Assembly: GCA_949751835.1 (NCBI GenBank)
Contig: CATKHK010000045.1
Coordinates: forward strand, 300,254 to 364,253
DNA length: 64,000 nt
DNA from: Blepharisma japonicum
Lineage: Eukaryota; Ciliophora; Heterotrichea; Heterotrichida; Blepharismidae
Direction of reading: 5' to 3'
A model generated the notes under the pieces. It did no database searches. It saw only the letters and a program-made list of their open reading frames with translations, and had not been told where the DNA came from. Positions 10,396 through 23,834 of this stretch are shown here, one piece after another (the first letter of the stretch is position 1; the number at the start of each line of letters is the position of its first letter). Made by a program: the position numbers and the translations under genes.

Positions 10396-11247
10396 ATGGT
10401 TTCATTAAATTCATCAGAAATTGTGAATGATTTAAAGGCAATAGTAAGCACTCCTCAGTACTATAAGCACATCGGTACAACTCATGGGCTGATTAAGCAA
10501 CTATTCCCTGTCAGATCACATCAAACTTTCTCAGATTCAAAATTTGCAAAAATTCCTATAGAAGAAGATATCGAAACGAAATTAAAGAAAATAGAAGACT
10601 ATAGAATTTCCTTACAAAATAAACGCCCCTCATCTCAAACTTCTAGTTTTCTAGCAATATCCAGAGAGAAAAGAGAAAGGATTCAAAAAATGAACTGTAG
10701 CATTGCTCCTCCTCCAACTCAATATAACCCACAGTACACTTCTGTAAAGCCTCGATCAATTAATACCTCGCAATATAAGAAAAGGTCTTATTGTGGGAAA
10801 AAAAGAAAAATTTCACTACCAGACTGCATAGACGAATATGATTTGGAATGCAAATACCCGATGAGGATCTCCTTATCAGGAATATCGAAACAGATGACAG
10901 TGGATGAGTATAGTATGTTATTAAATGAAAGCGTAATAAAGCAGATAAAACCGCTGCCGGATTTACCTCAAGGTCATGTTTCTTGTTTAAGCTTTAGCAA
11001 ACAAGCAAAAAGAAAAGGTCTCCCTTTGAATCATTTAAATGAATCAAGGCTTCAGCTGAACTCTAAAATAATTAACCATGGTAAAAAGCAAAAAGCTCCA
11101 TGCTTTGATAAATATACAAGGAGGAATGAACTATTTGTAAAAATCGAAAAAAGTCCTCTATGTCTAAATGAGAAATTCCTGACGAGGCAATTAAGCCTAA
11201 AGTGTATGTTTAGGCTTTCGAATAAACTAAAAAAAGATGATGATTAA
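10396..11247 (+). CDS. Hypothetical protein with one SHIPPO-like motif
   Basis: 283 aa, single exon, starting MVSLNSSEIVNDLKAIV. It begins 30 nt after the ESRP-like gene on the same strand. The sequence is basic with a central segment PPPTQYNPQYTSVKPRS that resembles SHIPPO repeats (P-x-x-Y-x-P) of microtubule-associated ciliary and sperm proteins. One weak copy is not enough to assign a family. The C-terminus is lysine-rich (NKLKKDDD). No membrane segment, no catalytic motif. Confidence 0.6.
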   Translation: MVSLNSSEIVNDLKAIVSTPQYYKHIGTTHGLIKQLFPVRSHQTFSDSKFAKIPIEEDIETKLKKIEDYRISLQNKRPSSQTSSFLAISREKRERIQKMNCSIAPPPTQYNPQYTSVKPRSINTSQYKKRSYCGKKRKISLPDCIDEYDLECKYPMRISLSGISKQMTVDEYSMLLNESVIKQIKPLPDLPQGHVSCLSFSKQAKRKGLPLNHLNESRLQLNSKIINHGKKQKAPCFDKYTRRNELFVKIEKSPLCLNEKFLTRQLSLKCMFRLSNKLKKDDD

Positions 11248-11264
11248 TTTTTCCTATAATAATT

Positions 11265-12150
11265 TAAAAGAAAATCGTTACCGTTACCCTTATCTTCAGA
11301 GGGAATTAAAACCCTCCCCAGACTCTTATGAGCCTCTTAACTATTCTTTAATACTAATTTGCACTAACTTTTTCTTCCCTTTCTCTTTCTCTTTCTCTTT
11401 TGCTTTGCTTCTTTCGTATCCTTCAGAACACCTTCGTGAAAGACCTTCACTGCAAGGTCTATCCTTCTCACCTGATTCTCTTCCTTCCTCATCTCCAGTT
11501 CCCTCATCTTTGTTTCCATCCCCTGACCGTACAATACTATCTCCGTCAGTCTCATCCTTCCCAAACTACTACCCACTTCCTTAGTCTTCTATTAAGAGCG
11601 TCCCTCCGCCTGCCATACTTTGGACAGTCTTCGATTATATGTATTTCTGTCTTCTGAAAATCATCTTATGATATGTGCGTTGAAATCACCAACTAGGATT
11701 ATTTTCTTTCTTTCATCCTAGTTCAGCTACTGCATTATTCACTCCTTCGTAAAACTCATTGGCTTCATCATCTGTCTCTCCTCAATGGCGAATAGGCTTC
11801 AATAACTACTACTCCTTCTATTGCCATTCCTATCACTCTAGCCTCTTGAAAGACTTACATTTCCTCCACTTCATAATTATTCCTGTACATCAGCACTCCT
11901 TATCTGATATCTCATGTAGTTTTTCCTCTTCCTCGAAAGTCAACTCCCATGGGCACTGTCAGCTTTTTCCCATTATAGTTTACAATGATCCTCCCCCTTC
12001 TTACTAAGTGTTCAATTTCCATAATTTCAGGTAACTCGTCACATGGTGCTGAATAGCTATAGAAAAGTCCGTATTCGCTAATTTATAGAAACTTCTTTTC
12101 GTCCTGAGCAGCTCTTATTGGTTTGCTTTCCTTTGTCATCTTCGCTTCAA
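11265..12150 (-). mobile_element. Decayed non-LTR (LINE) retrotransposon fragment with the RT domain deleted
   Basis: On the minus strand broken frames encode an AP-endonuclease-like domain: GVLMYRNNYEVEEM, EARVIGMAIEGVVVIEAYSP (about 11787-11890), TDDEANEFYEGVNNAVAELG, and the hallmark ILVGDFNAHI (about 11671-11703). The frame shifts several times and carries TAA stops. Immediately after the endonuclease comes TEIHIIEDCPKYGRRRDAL (about 11597-11650), the H-x(3)-C-P motif typical of the C-terminus of LINE ORF2, so the roughly 2-kb reverse transcriptase region is missing. A basic tail and a 3' end with tandem GGTAAC (11276-11291 as its complement) follow. Base composition is more C/T-rich than neighbouring spacers. 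No target-site duplication could be fixed by eye. Confidence 0.7.
11381..11401. repeat. (TTCTCT)n microsatellite
   Basis: Three tandem TTCTCT units followed by TTT, lying in the 3' part of the LINE remnant, where the minus strand encodes a KRKRKRK-like basic tail. Confidence 0.7.
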
Positions 12151-12369
12151 TATAAAAGTACTTAAATAAAATCAATTCTTCTTTAATTGTAACGTAAATC
12201 ATTTCAATGATTAAATAGAGTTTTATTTTTCTCGTGGCTAATAGCTTATTTCTAAAATATTGTCGTCAGAATAAATACTTGTCTTAATCGAGTTGCATTA
12301 TTTATTCCTATTACCAATTAATGAGTTTACTCTGATTTTTGTATTTATATTTTAATCTAAATTCAGTAC

Positions 12370-12720
12370 TTAATCCTTGGCTTTTGCATGAACTTGAGTT
12401 CCAATAAATTGAACCCATGAGCCTCTATTTTTTAAATTTGTGAGTTCTTCAAAAATCTCATCATCACTGTACCCTTGATGCTTTACCATAGTCCAAAAAT
12501 CCATCCATTCGCTGAAATCAATGGCCCCATTGCGATCACGGTCAACATTCTCAAACATTGCTCGAGAATTTACAATTGCGAAGTTTTGAGACCACCATTT
12601 TGCAGTCTCTTCCATATCTATAGTCAAACTTCCATCAACATCAATTTCTTTGAAAATTTCTTCAGCTAGTGCTCTGCAACGCTCTGAGAGTGGGCCTCTT
12701 CCTGAGTGCTTATTTCCCAT
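12370..12720 (-). CDS. Small two-EF-hand calcium-binding protein, probably N-myristoylated
   Basis: 116 aa, one exon. Two canonical EF-hand loops are visible: DVDGSLTIDMEE (positions 1,3,5,7,9,12 = D,D,S,T,D,E) and DRDRNGAIDFSE. The N-terminus MGNKHS fits the MGxxxS N-myristoylation pattern, suggesting membrane attachment. The length suits a small calmodulin-like regulator with a single EF pair. Target unknown. The stop TAA directly precedes a GTAC sequence, so no further exon is implied. Confidence 0.85.
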   Translation of the reverse strand: MGNKHSGRGPLSERCRALAEEIFKEIDVDGSLTIDMEETAKWWSQNFAIVNSRAMFENVDRDRNGAIDFSEWMDFWTMVKHQGYSDDEIFEELTNLKNRGSWVQFIGTQVHAKAKD

Positions 12721-12864
12721 TTTTCTTAAATTAGAAATTATTTAAATAAATAAGGAATAGCTATTATTTGTTCATTGATTGTCTAGCAGAAGTTAAAGCC
12801 AATTTATTACTTGAAAAGTTTTTATTATTTATGTGAAAATTAGATATTTATTTTTTATGCATTG

Positions 12865-15591
<2,727 letters not shown>

Positions 15592-15701
15592 TTTATTATA
15601 AGCAGAATTTTTAGTAATTTTTAATAAACTCCTAAAGTAAAAGAGGGGAATAGGTACTTTATGATATATATATATGAAGTGTAAGCTATGTAAGGAATTA
15701 T

Positions 15702-16850
15702 TTATTTTTTACCTCTAATAAAAAATATTCCAAGACCTATCAGAACTGCTAATGCTCCAATTGCAATAGTAACTCCAGATGCAACCTTGGACTCACGTTT
15801 TGGCTTTTCTAGAGGCTTGATTTCATGAATTTGTAGAGCGATTCATTTCGTTTCTTTCTTTATTTCACTTACGACTTGAGGATCAGGCTCAATTTTTTCT
15901 ACAGCTATGATTTCAGAATCTTCTTCCTCTTCTACAATGATCATTTGCTTGTCAGTATTTTCTTCGACTTCTGCTCCTTCTATGAGAATTGCACCATCAA
16001 ATTCAACCTTTTCCTCCTCAAAATCAGCCTTCACTTCTTGTTCTGGTAATTCTTGAGGCTCATCAGCTTTTTCTTGTTGGGGAGCTTGATGTTGCTCAGG
16101 TTGGTTTTCTTGGTGTTCAGATTGACTTTCTTGATGCTCAGGCTGACTTTCTTGATGCTCCGGCTGATTTTCTTGGTGTTCAGGCTGGCTTTCTAGATTT
16201 TCAGGCTGGCTTGCTTGATGTTCAGGCTCACTTTCTTTATTTTCAGGCTGGCTTTCTTGATTCTCAGGCTGGCTTTCTTGATGCTCAGGTTGGCTTTCTT
16301 GAGGCTTCTCTTCTTGCTTCTCTTCAGCAACTTCTTCATGCTTTTCTTTGCTTTCCTCTTGCTGCTCTACTCCTGCTTCATTGACTTCTTGCTTCGCTTC
16401 CTCCTCTTGATAACTCTCTGGCTTAACTTCTTCTTTCTTTTCTTCGCTTTTCTCTTCCTCTTTTATTTCTTCCTGTGTCTCCTCATTTCCTTTTTTATCT
16501 TCTTGTACTTTTTCCTCTTCAATAGCCTTTTCGCTACTCTCATCCTGTTTGATCACTTCTGAAACTTGTAAACTTTCTTGCTCAGAGGATTTGAGAACCT
16601 CTATACTGGACGAATCTTCTGATTTTTCCACATTTTCTGCAGGCTCACTGAGCTCCTCTTTTTTAGCATCTTCTGAAGATATTTCAACAGAGTTCGTGAT
16701 TTCTACATCTTCTAGGACACTTGTTTGGTCTTTTTCTGCAGGCTTGGCTTCTTCTTTGCTAGGATCTTCATCAGTTTTTGCTGCTTTTTGTTTCTTCTGA
16801 TTTTCAAGGTATGATGCCTTGCCTTTCTTATTGGTAGTCTTGGAACTCAT
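15702..16850 (-). CDS. Tail-anchored Glu/Gln-rich heptad-repeat protein
   Basis: 382 aa, with one TGA read as Trp (15840-15842) close to the C-terminus. The first 330 residues are highly acidic and low in complexity (Glu, Ser, Lys, Gln). They include about a dozen tandem ESQPEHQ-type heptads. After the Trp the last 50 residues end in a single hydrophobic helix, VTIAIGALAVLIGLGIFFI, followed by the basic tail RGKK. No signal peptide is present, so a tail-anchored cytosol-facing membrane protein is likely (inferred). Reading TGA as stop would hide the anchor. No homologous family recognised. Confidence 0.75.
16093..16300. repeat. 21-nt tandem repeat encoding ESQPEHQ heptads
   Basis: About ten imperfect 21-bp units read on the minus strand as E-S-Q-P-E-[HN]-[QKL]. 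Units vary at the fifth to seventh residues, so they are not freshly amplified. They lie inside the tail-anchored protein gene. Confidence 0.85.
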
Positions 16851-17036
16851 TGAAATACCTTTTATAAAAGAATAAAATGGATAAAAAGAAATTTAATTGA
16901 GACTATTAGTGATAGAAAGGATGGCCAGTAACTTCATAAAAAGATATTTATATTATAAAATTATAAAATGGATGATAAAATACTGATCAAACGAAAGAAA
17001 ATGAAAATAGCCTGAGATTATAACATAAATTTTGCA

Positions 17037-17570
17037 TTAGACTCCAAATTCAATCTGTACTTCAAATCTTCCTTCCCTTAAATTATCGTTTTCGATATTT
17101 TCTAATTTTTCAGCTATTCCAATAATTAAAATATTATTCAAACGATTTTCCCCATCTATCAAATCCATAATATAGTTTTTTACTATTTCTTTATGCTGAC
17201 ATATCTCTTCTTAAACCCCAAAAATAGCTTCAAAATTTGCTAAGATAATTATGTGCAAATATCCTACTTCCCCAGAATTCCTTTCATCATTTACTGCATT
17301 TCTAAAAATTTCTTGAACACTTCTTTCTGTTTCTTCTAATGATTTTTTAATAATTTCTTTACAGTCATATGCTTTCATTATAACAACTTCCAACAAATCA
17401 AGGATTACTTTACTTAGCGAAATATGATTCAATCCACTGCCATATAAAAGAATTCCTCTAATTTTTTTGGCTTTATTTAAATCTTCTACTAATTCTTGTG
17501 TATATCGACGACCCCGTAAGACTCTTCTAGCAGCAGCTAAAAGATCAGAGTTTACTTCAACATCAGCCAT
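17037..17570 (-). pseudogene. Truncated, degenerate NSF D1-domain fragment
   Basis: The first ORF (17211-17570, 119 aa) and the frame after its TAA together align in order with the D1 AAA+ domain of NSF/Sec18: KIRGILLYG, then LHIIIL where NSF has LHIIIFDEID, then after the stop RLNNILIIGIAEKLENI and LREGRFEVQIEFG, matching LNNILVIGMTNR and LRPGRLEV. Walker A is lost (GSGLNHIS instead of GPPGCGKT) and Walker B is lost (LANFE instead of FDEID). The N domain, the rest of D1 and all of D2 are absent. A 15- or 16-nt intron does not rescue the stop. It is probably a decayed partial duplicate; a short expressed protein of 119 aa cannot be excluded. Confidence 0.7.
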
Positions 17571-18550
17571 TTGATGTAAAGATAATTTACAAGAAAACCC
17601 ATATTTTTAACTTTTTCTTTTTATTGAAGAAATTTAGGTGTAATAAAATTTTCCGAAAATCTTGTAAATAAAGCAATTGAGATTTCAAATATTATTTAGT
17701 TGCTTAATTCTTTAGCAGAATGTTATTTCCTCAATGCTGAATATTTACATTACTATTGCTAAATTTTAAAAGGTGTTAAAGATAAGCTTAATGTAAGAAT
17801 AAAAAATTTACGCTTCTTTAATAAAATTGATAAACTTCGATTAATACTGATGCAAAGGATAATTTAGCAATTTTAGGTAAACAAAGTAGGATAGATAAAG
17901 CTCATTAATGAATTGCAAAAATTGTATATTTTCAGAATAATTTTGGAAGAAGCATTTTCTTAAGCTTAGAATTGTTAATTTCTGATAAAAGCATATTCAA
18001 GTCTGAAGTATGCATTCATAAATTATCAATAATAATCCAAAAATTAACTCAGAAAACTTACCTCTAAAGGATCTAACTTGAGGAGAAAATGGAAAATGAT
18101 GAAATTAAATTTCAAGAATATTTCTAGGTTAAATAAATATTAAAGATATTCTTATCACCGTTCGCTAAATAATAATTAACTATATCATTGAACTACTTTG
18201 TTATAATTGTTTGTACCCTAAACTAAAATTTTAAAAATATCAACAATTAGGCACAATTCCCTATTAATTCAAATTAATTATTGCATATCTGAAGTCTCTA
18301 AACAAATAAAAAGGCTTAAGACTTAAAATCCGAATCAACAAAAGGCTTCCTTTAGCAGTAAACTAGTTCACAAAAATTTCAAAAGCTCTCAAAGACGCGA
18401 ATATTTTTAAGACCTATCATTATAAATATCTTTTCTGGAAGAATCTAAACTGTTAATCAACTATTTAATAGAGCTTTCAACAATTAAAGTTTAGACATAA
18501 ATATTCCCATATAGTAATATACAGCTATTATAACCACATATTAATATATC
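17571..18550. other. Long AT-rich intergenic region
   Basis: About 980 nt between the divergent NSF fragment and the plus-strand gene at 18551. Very AT-rich, no ORF above a few dozen codons even with TGA as Trp, no tRNA-like fold noticed. Confidence 0.4.
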
Positions 18551-19168
18551 ATGCAAAATAGTCTCCAGGTTCAAGATAGCAATCATAAGTATCCACAAAT
18601 AAAAGCTGTAAATAGAAAGATCCCATTCCATCGTAACCTTTACTCAGGCACAAGCTTAGATCTACAGCTTGATAAAAGCCCTGTTACAATAAAAATTAGA
18701 AAAACGAAATCATATCACTTTAATTGAATAGAGATCCCTCCGGTGAGCCCTAATCCTGCTAACAATGAAAATGGTAACAAAGTTAGGAGATTAAAATCGT
18801 TTAATTTAAGAGATGGTAATCTCGAGCTTGATTTAATGAAAAAGCCCAATTCAAGCTTGAAAAAGAGTTTTCAGATTAGGAGCATTCAAGCAAACTTAGC
18901 CAAATGAAGCTTTCCTGCTTCACCATCCAAAACAACCATCCCTGTATGGGAGAAAGAGCAACAGTTTTCAGATTCAAAAAATAGTAAAACTTCAGGCGAA
19001 GGAAATCAAAAACCAGTGAAAATCCAGAAGTTAAATTGAATTACCAAAATCGTAAGCAAAGACCAAAAGAAAAATACGAATCTTCAAAACTGATTTGAAG
19101 AGGCTGAAATTGATGAAGAAAAAAAGACTGAAAAGCTCCTTCAAGCTTTAAATATATATTTCCACTAG
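18551..19168 (+). CDS. Hypothetical protein, visible only with UGA = Trp
   Basis: 205 aa from ATG 18551 (MQNSLQVQDSNHKYPQ) to TAG 19166-19168, crossing four in-frame TGA codons (in HFN-W-IEIPP, LAK-W-SFPAS, KLN-W-ITK, LQN-W-FEEAE). A standard-code ORF search breaks it into pieces too short to notice. Codon use and amino-acid composition look coding: hydrophilic, Ser/Lys/Asn-rich, with a possible acidic C-terminal helix (WFEEAEIDEEKKTEKLLQAL). No domain recognised; probably disordered. The downstream auxilin-like gene converges on it. Confidence 0.7.
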
Positions 19169-19287
19169 TTTCCTCTACGGTACATCAAGATGTAAATAGC
19201 CTAGATGTAAATATCCTATAATTAACTGGCATTAAATAATTTCTTGCTGACCATTTTAACCGAATTAATTATTTTTCTCATACTTCT

Positions 19288-20436
19288 CTATAAAGTTTCA
19301 TAGCTTTCTTCATCAATATCCCCAATACTGAATTTGTTCATAAAATCCATTTCACCTTTATCTTCTCCTGCATCTTCCCTTATAATTCCTCTAGATCTTT
19401 CTACGCTCACCCAGAGATGGTTGCTTTTTTCTACTCCAACTTCTTCAATTCGATCAAAAAACAAATCCATTGCGAAATAATCACTATATTTTTCATCATT
19501 ACAGGCTAAGTCGATTTCATTTCTAATGATATGCAGAACGTTTTGATTTGCAAAAGCAGTATGGAACATCACTCTGAAGGTTGTGAGCAATTTATTAGCT
19601 TCAGTTAAATGCTTACAAATAATTAGTACGTCTCCTTCTATCTCTACATCTAAATCAAAAGAAATAAACAGATTTTCTGAGGGGAAAAACTGTAAATTAT
19701 CAGAGTCACTCGAATATGCTAAGCCTTTATTCTGAAATATTTTTATGATAGGCTTTATACCACCTGCTTCAATTGATGGAATATTATTCAAAATAATCCT
19801 ATGTAAATGCAGCTTTGATGTAACTGGCTATATTAAAATTACCCTTTCTCCTAATAGAATTCGATGATAATAAGATAAATATCTTACTTGTGAAGGAGAT
19901 ATAATTTTTTCGTTTTCTTTTATTTTTTGGCATATTTCAGAAATTCCTTGAATTGGAGAAATATTTTCATGCTTTCAGGAAAGTAAACAAGCTGCAAGCA
20001 TGATGCTTCTTGATTTATTATTTTGTCCATGAATTATTATGATATTTTCTTCATCTGTATTTAGTCATGCATTCATGGAGTTGATTATTGAAAAAATCAC
20101 TTGCAGAGGAGGATTTGGAAAGCCTGGGAACACGAAATCAAGGACTTGGCCACCAAAGTGGCTGGTATCGTAAATTTTGTCGCTTATATTTCATATCATA
20201 TATTTCTTTCCATGAAAGGTGTTCAAATAAGCAGAAATTGAAGCTCGTTGATGGAGATCTGGGAATGGGATTATTAGAATTCTATCAGAAATAAGATGCG
20301 TACCTTGTGGGAGAGCTATTTAACTTTTACATTCTTTAATAGTGAAAACAGGTATAGAATCTTTGTCATCATCCGGCTCATTGACTGAGCTTCCTATAAA
20401 ATTGAATTTTTGGAATAGGGATACAAGTCTAGACAT
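19288..20436 (-). CDS. Auxilin/PTEN-like protein with inactive phosphatase and C2 domains
   Basis: 372 aa after removing two 15-nt introns (20316-20330 and 19828-19842). Residues 60-190 form a PTEN-type phosphatase fold: GKKYMIWNISDKIYD, FPGFPNPPLQ, IIIIHGQNNKSRSIMLAACL, and SPSQVRYLSYYHRILLGER. The P-loop lacks the catalytic Cys (HGQNNKSR instead of HCxxGxxR), as in auxilin and GAK. A C2 domain follows, with EGDVLIICKHL, FRVMFHTAFANQNVL and EIDLACNDEKYSDYFAMDLFF. Such modules bind phosphoinositides at membranes. No clathrin-box region or J domain is present, so it lacks the Hsc70-recruiting part of auxilin. Alternatives: TPTE/PTEN paralogue. Confidence 0.75.
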
Positions 20437-20741
20437 TTTATATCTCAATTTTTAATCTAAAATAAAATAAAAATGTTCATTATCGTTTTTATCAAGTCTA
20501 TATAAGCTTTCTTATCTTTTATTATAAAATGATTTTCTGCTTAAGCAATAAGCCAATTCATATAATTCAAGGATTTTCAGCTCGATATGGGTATTAAAAT
20601 CAGCAAGGTTTCAACCTTATACCAAAAAAATTATATTATATTTGACTCACTATTCGAGAAAAATACCATTTATACGATATATTGATATAAAATTGAATTT
20701 TATTAGTTTAATTTCTTAAAATAACTGCATGACTCTAATAA
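20437..20741. promoter_or_regulatory. Divergent spacer with an interrupted inverted repeat
   Basis: Lies between the starts at 20436 (minus) and 20742 (plus). Contains GGTAT (20590-20594) and AAGGT pairing with ACCTTATACC (20614-20623), a hairpin interrupted by about 10 nt. Otherwise AT-rich. Any regulatory role is a guess. Confidence 0.3.
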
Positions 20742-23727
20742 ATGTCTGCTGATACTTCAAAAGATAACCTCCCTACCACAAAGGACGCTCCAACCTTCCG
20801 TCTTTTCACTGACATTTGTGCTCAGGGACCTCCTGAAGAAGATGTTGCCCCTCCCAAAGTTGGCCGCAAGCTTCAATATGTCACAATTGGCCCTCTTTTG
20901 GTTGGGATAGTAATCGCCGTAGCTATCTGCCTTATTTTTCTTTTTTCTGAATACCTCAATTGAACAAAAGACGCAAAAGACTATTTAATTGGTCAAGAGC
21001 TGCAACATCTTCAACGAGTAGCCTCTGCAAGAGCTCAAACTCTCAGTTCTTATCTTTCTAATGTAAATTTTATTTTAGATTGCGCAAGAATTAGAATTTT
21101 TAAGCGAAGTTAAAGCAAGCGTTGAAAATAGCTCAATTACGCTATCAAGCCAAATGACAATTCCTTCCTATGTAAATGCACGTACGGACACAGAAACGAG
21201 TAAAAACTAGCCAGGTTATCCGCAGCTGAAGAAGTCTGAGTGATATGCTGCAAGCACATCAACGACCTTAGATAGCTCTGCAACGTATTATTATTCTACT
21301 ATGTTTGTGGATATGCTAGCAAGAGTTATATATAATAATACCGATGATATTTATCAGATTGGAACTATAATTGACAGGGATGCAATTGACTTTCGGTATC
21401 CGTTAGAAAACATGGCTTATGTAAATCAATTGTATAATTTTACTGATACTTGTAATTACCAACAAAAAGTGATTATGGACCCCAGATGCACTGAAACCTA
21501 TGCAGCGCTTCTCTCTGCAGATGTCTCTGTAGTTAAAAACTTAATGGTTTATTTTGAGTATACCTACTTAAATATTTTCAGAAAATATTCTATAGGAGCT
21601 ATTGCCCAGTATTCTCCAAACGATGCATTTTTCACATATATGAAGCTTTATTCGGATTACACATATTTTTTTACTCATTATGAAGGCTTATGGGTTTTAG
21701 CAATTAACCAGCAGAGCTATACGGATTTTGAAGGACAAGACGTTTGAAATGCTCTATTTCCTGATGATCCTGAGCTTGCGCAAAAAGTCCAAGACGATAT
21801 AATACCAAATATGAAGAATTACTCAACTGGAAGTCAAGAAATTTCAAGCTCTAGTAGTGATAAACTAATGGGATATGCGCCATTAGATATAACAACTGGT
21901 AGAAACACTTTTGAAGAAAATTTAGCTGTAGGGGTTTATATATCAAGAACAGCTGTACTGAATGATTATAATGATATGACCCATGATTTATTGATAATCA
22001 TTGTCATTATGCTCATAATTTTCTTTATTTTCTTACTTGTAACCATCCTGTGCGCGTATATGCTAGCTCTTTCTATAACTCATAGGCTTCTTGAGCCTAT
22101 GAGGTTGATGGAATCTTGTCTTAAAGGGACTTTATCATTGAATTCTATATCAAAAAATTATAATGCAGAAACCAATGTGATTTTTAAATACTTGAGGATG
22201 GTTCAAGTACAAGAAGCATTCATCTATCCACGGTTTTTACTGCACCCAAGGCTTGAAATACGTATTCAAAATCTTAAAGCTGCTAGAAAATTTTTTAAAT
22301 TGACTGAAAACAGACGTGGCTATGCAATTACAAATAATTTGCTGGGAAATGACTATTATCAGAAGAAAAATTACTTGCAAGCTATTAATGCTTATTCAAA
22401 ATCATTGAAGAGTATGGAAGATTTATTGAAAAAAGTAGAAAAACAAGAAGAGGATGAAAAAAGTTTGACGCCAGAAGAAAGAATAAAGCTGCAGCTGGAT
22501 ATAGGAAAAAACTATTCAGGGTGGGAGCCAGAAAAAGAGTTTTTAAGAGGCGATATAACACAAAGACTAATGCAGCTTTGTATGGCGAAAATGTCATATC
22601 TAGAAGAGGAATCAGCACCCGTAGTAGAATTAAGGGCAGACTGAAAAGAGTTATTAGAATTGATGACTCGAGCTCTTGATTATTATATAGCAACTGCTAC
22701 AAGGTATGAAATTGTCTTGAAACTGCTTATCGACATGTCCTATGTTTTTCAAAATTTACAATATTACCACTCTGCAACTGAACTCCTTGACCTGATTAAT
22801 GAAACCCTCTGAAGACTTGACAGTGGAATTAGTGCTGAAGCGGATATAGATACCATAAGACTAAGAAGGATAGGAATTTTCACTAAAGATCAAGGCGATG
22901 GAAAAATGATCCATTTCAATGTCTCCGGACTCTCTCACGAAAAAGACATATTATGGCAGCAATTATTCTATAGAACTGCTATAATTATGAAAGAAAATGA
23001 CAAATACACAGAAGCTGCCTATGGATTCACTCAAGCAATCGTAAAATACATTTAGGAAAAAGGGACTGTATATGATCCAACAATTAGAAGAGCAGCGATT
23101 CGTGAAATGTATGGACTAATCAATAAATTTGGGATACTAAACCAATGCAGAGAGCTGAAAAGGATTTATAAAGCTCAACAGGTTAAAAAAAGATCGATTT
23201 TATTTGTGTTTTATTACGACGTTTCTTTATTGAAGACCATAAACCAAGAAATCGTTAAGTGGATAGGCAAGGAAATTGAGCCAGAAAATCAAAAAGTTGG
23301 AGCAATGCTGATGAGTATGCACGAGAATAGAGTCTTAGACATAGTTGAACGTGATTTTCCTTCAATGGATATAGACCACTTATTTGTGAGAGCACAGTAT
23401 GATACCCAGAGAGATTATATATATGATGTAGTGATGAGAGGGTACAGAATGTTCAGTAATGATGCTACTCAAAAATATATTGTGCTGTTTGTAAAATCTA
23501 TATCAGAAAAAGGAGGCTCTGCTGTTTTATTAGATCTTGATGAAATTGCTGATAAAAATGTTGAATTGATTGCTGTGCAGCTAGACGATCCTTTCCCAGT
23601 AGATTTAGATGATTTTCTCAGGAATAAAACTTATCCTCATATAGTGTGCAATCAGTCTGTTGAGCCACATTCAAAGACTTTCTCTAAAATCCACGATATA
23701 ATCTTCAATCCCACTGATGATTTTTAA
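20742..23727 (+). CDS. Two-TM membrane sensor: extracellular Cache-like domain, cytosolic TPRs and a vWA-like C-terminus
   Basis: 979 aa after removing introns at 21063-21078 (16 nt), 21200-21214 and 23041-23055 (15 nt); four TGA are Trp. TM1 spans residues 47-69 (TIGPLLVGIVIAVAICLIFL) and TM2 about 403-432 (LLIIIVIMLIIFFIFLLVTI). Between them lies a roughly 330-residue domain of Cache/VWA_N type, with SEWYAASTSTTL, then DPRCTETYAALL and FFTHYEGLWVLAINQ. A short HAMP-like helix (ITHRLLEPMRLMESCL) follows TM2. TPR-like helices come next (NNLLGNDYYQKKNYLQAINA; YTEAAYGFTQAI). The last 180 residues look like a vWA fold (SILFVFYYDVSLLKT...QKYIVLFVKS) without a full DxSxS metal site. Likely a ligand-sensing receptor; ligand and output unknown. 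Confidence 0.75.
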
Positions 23728-23834
23728 AATAATAAAATTATGAATTCGATTTATTTTAATAGAGTAAAAACCAACAAGAGTAAACCGTGAAAAGTCTGTC
23801 ATTTTTTATTTATAAACTCATTTATTAATATTTT

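Noticed and set aside
15989-16562. Long hydrophobic plus-strand ORFs opposite the repeat gene
   Set aside because: They are the antisense of a Glu/Gln repeat; their Leu/Phe richness is a complement artefact.
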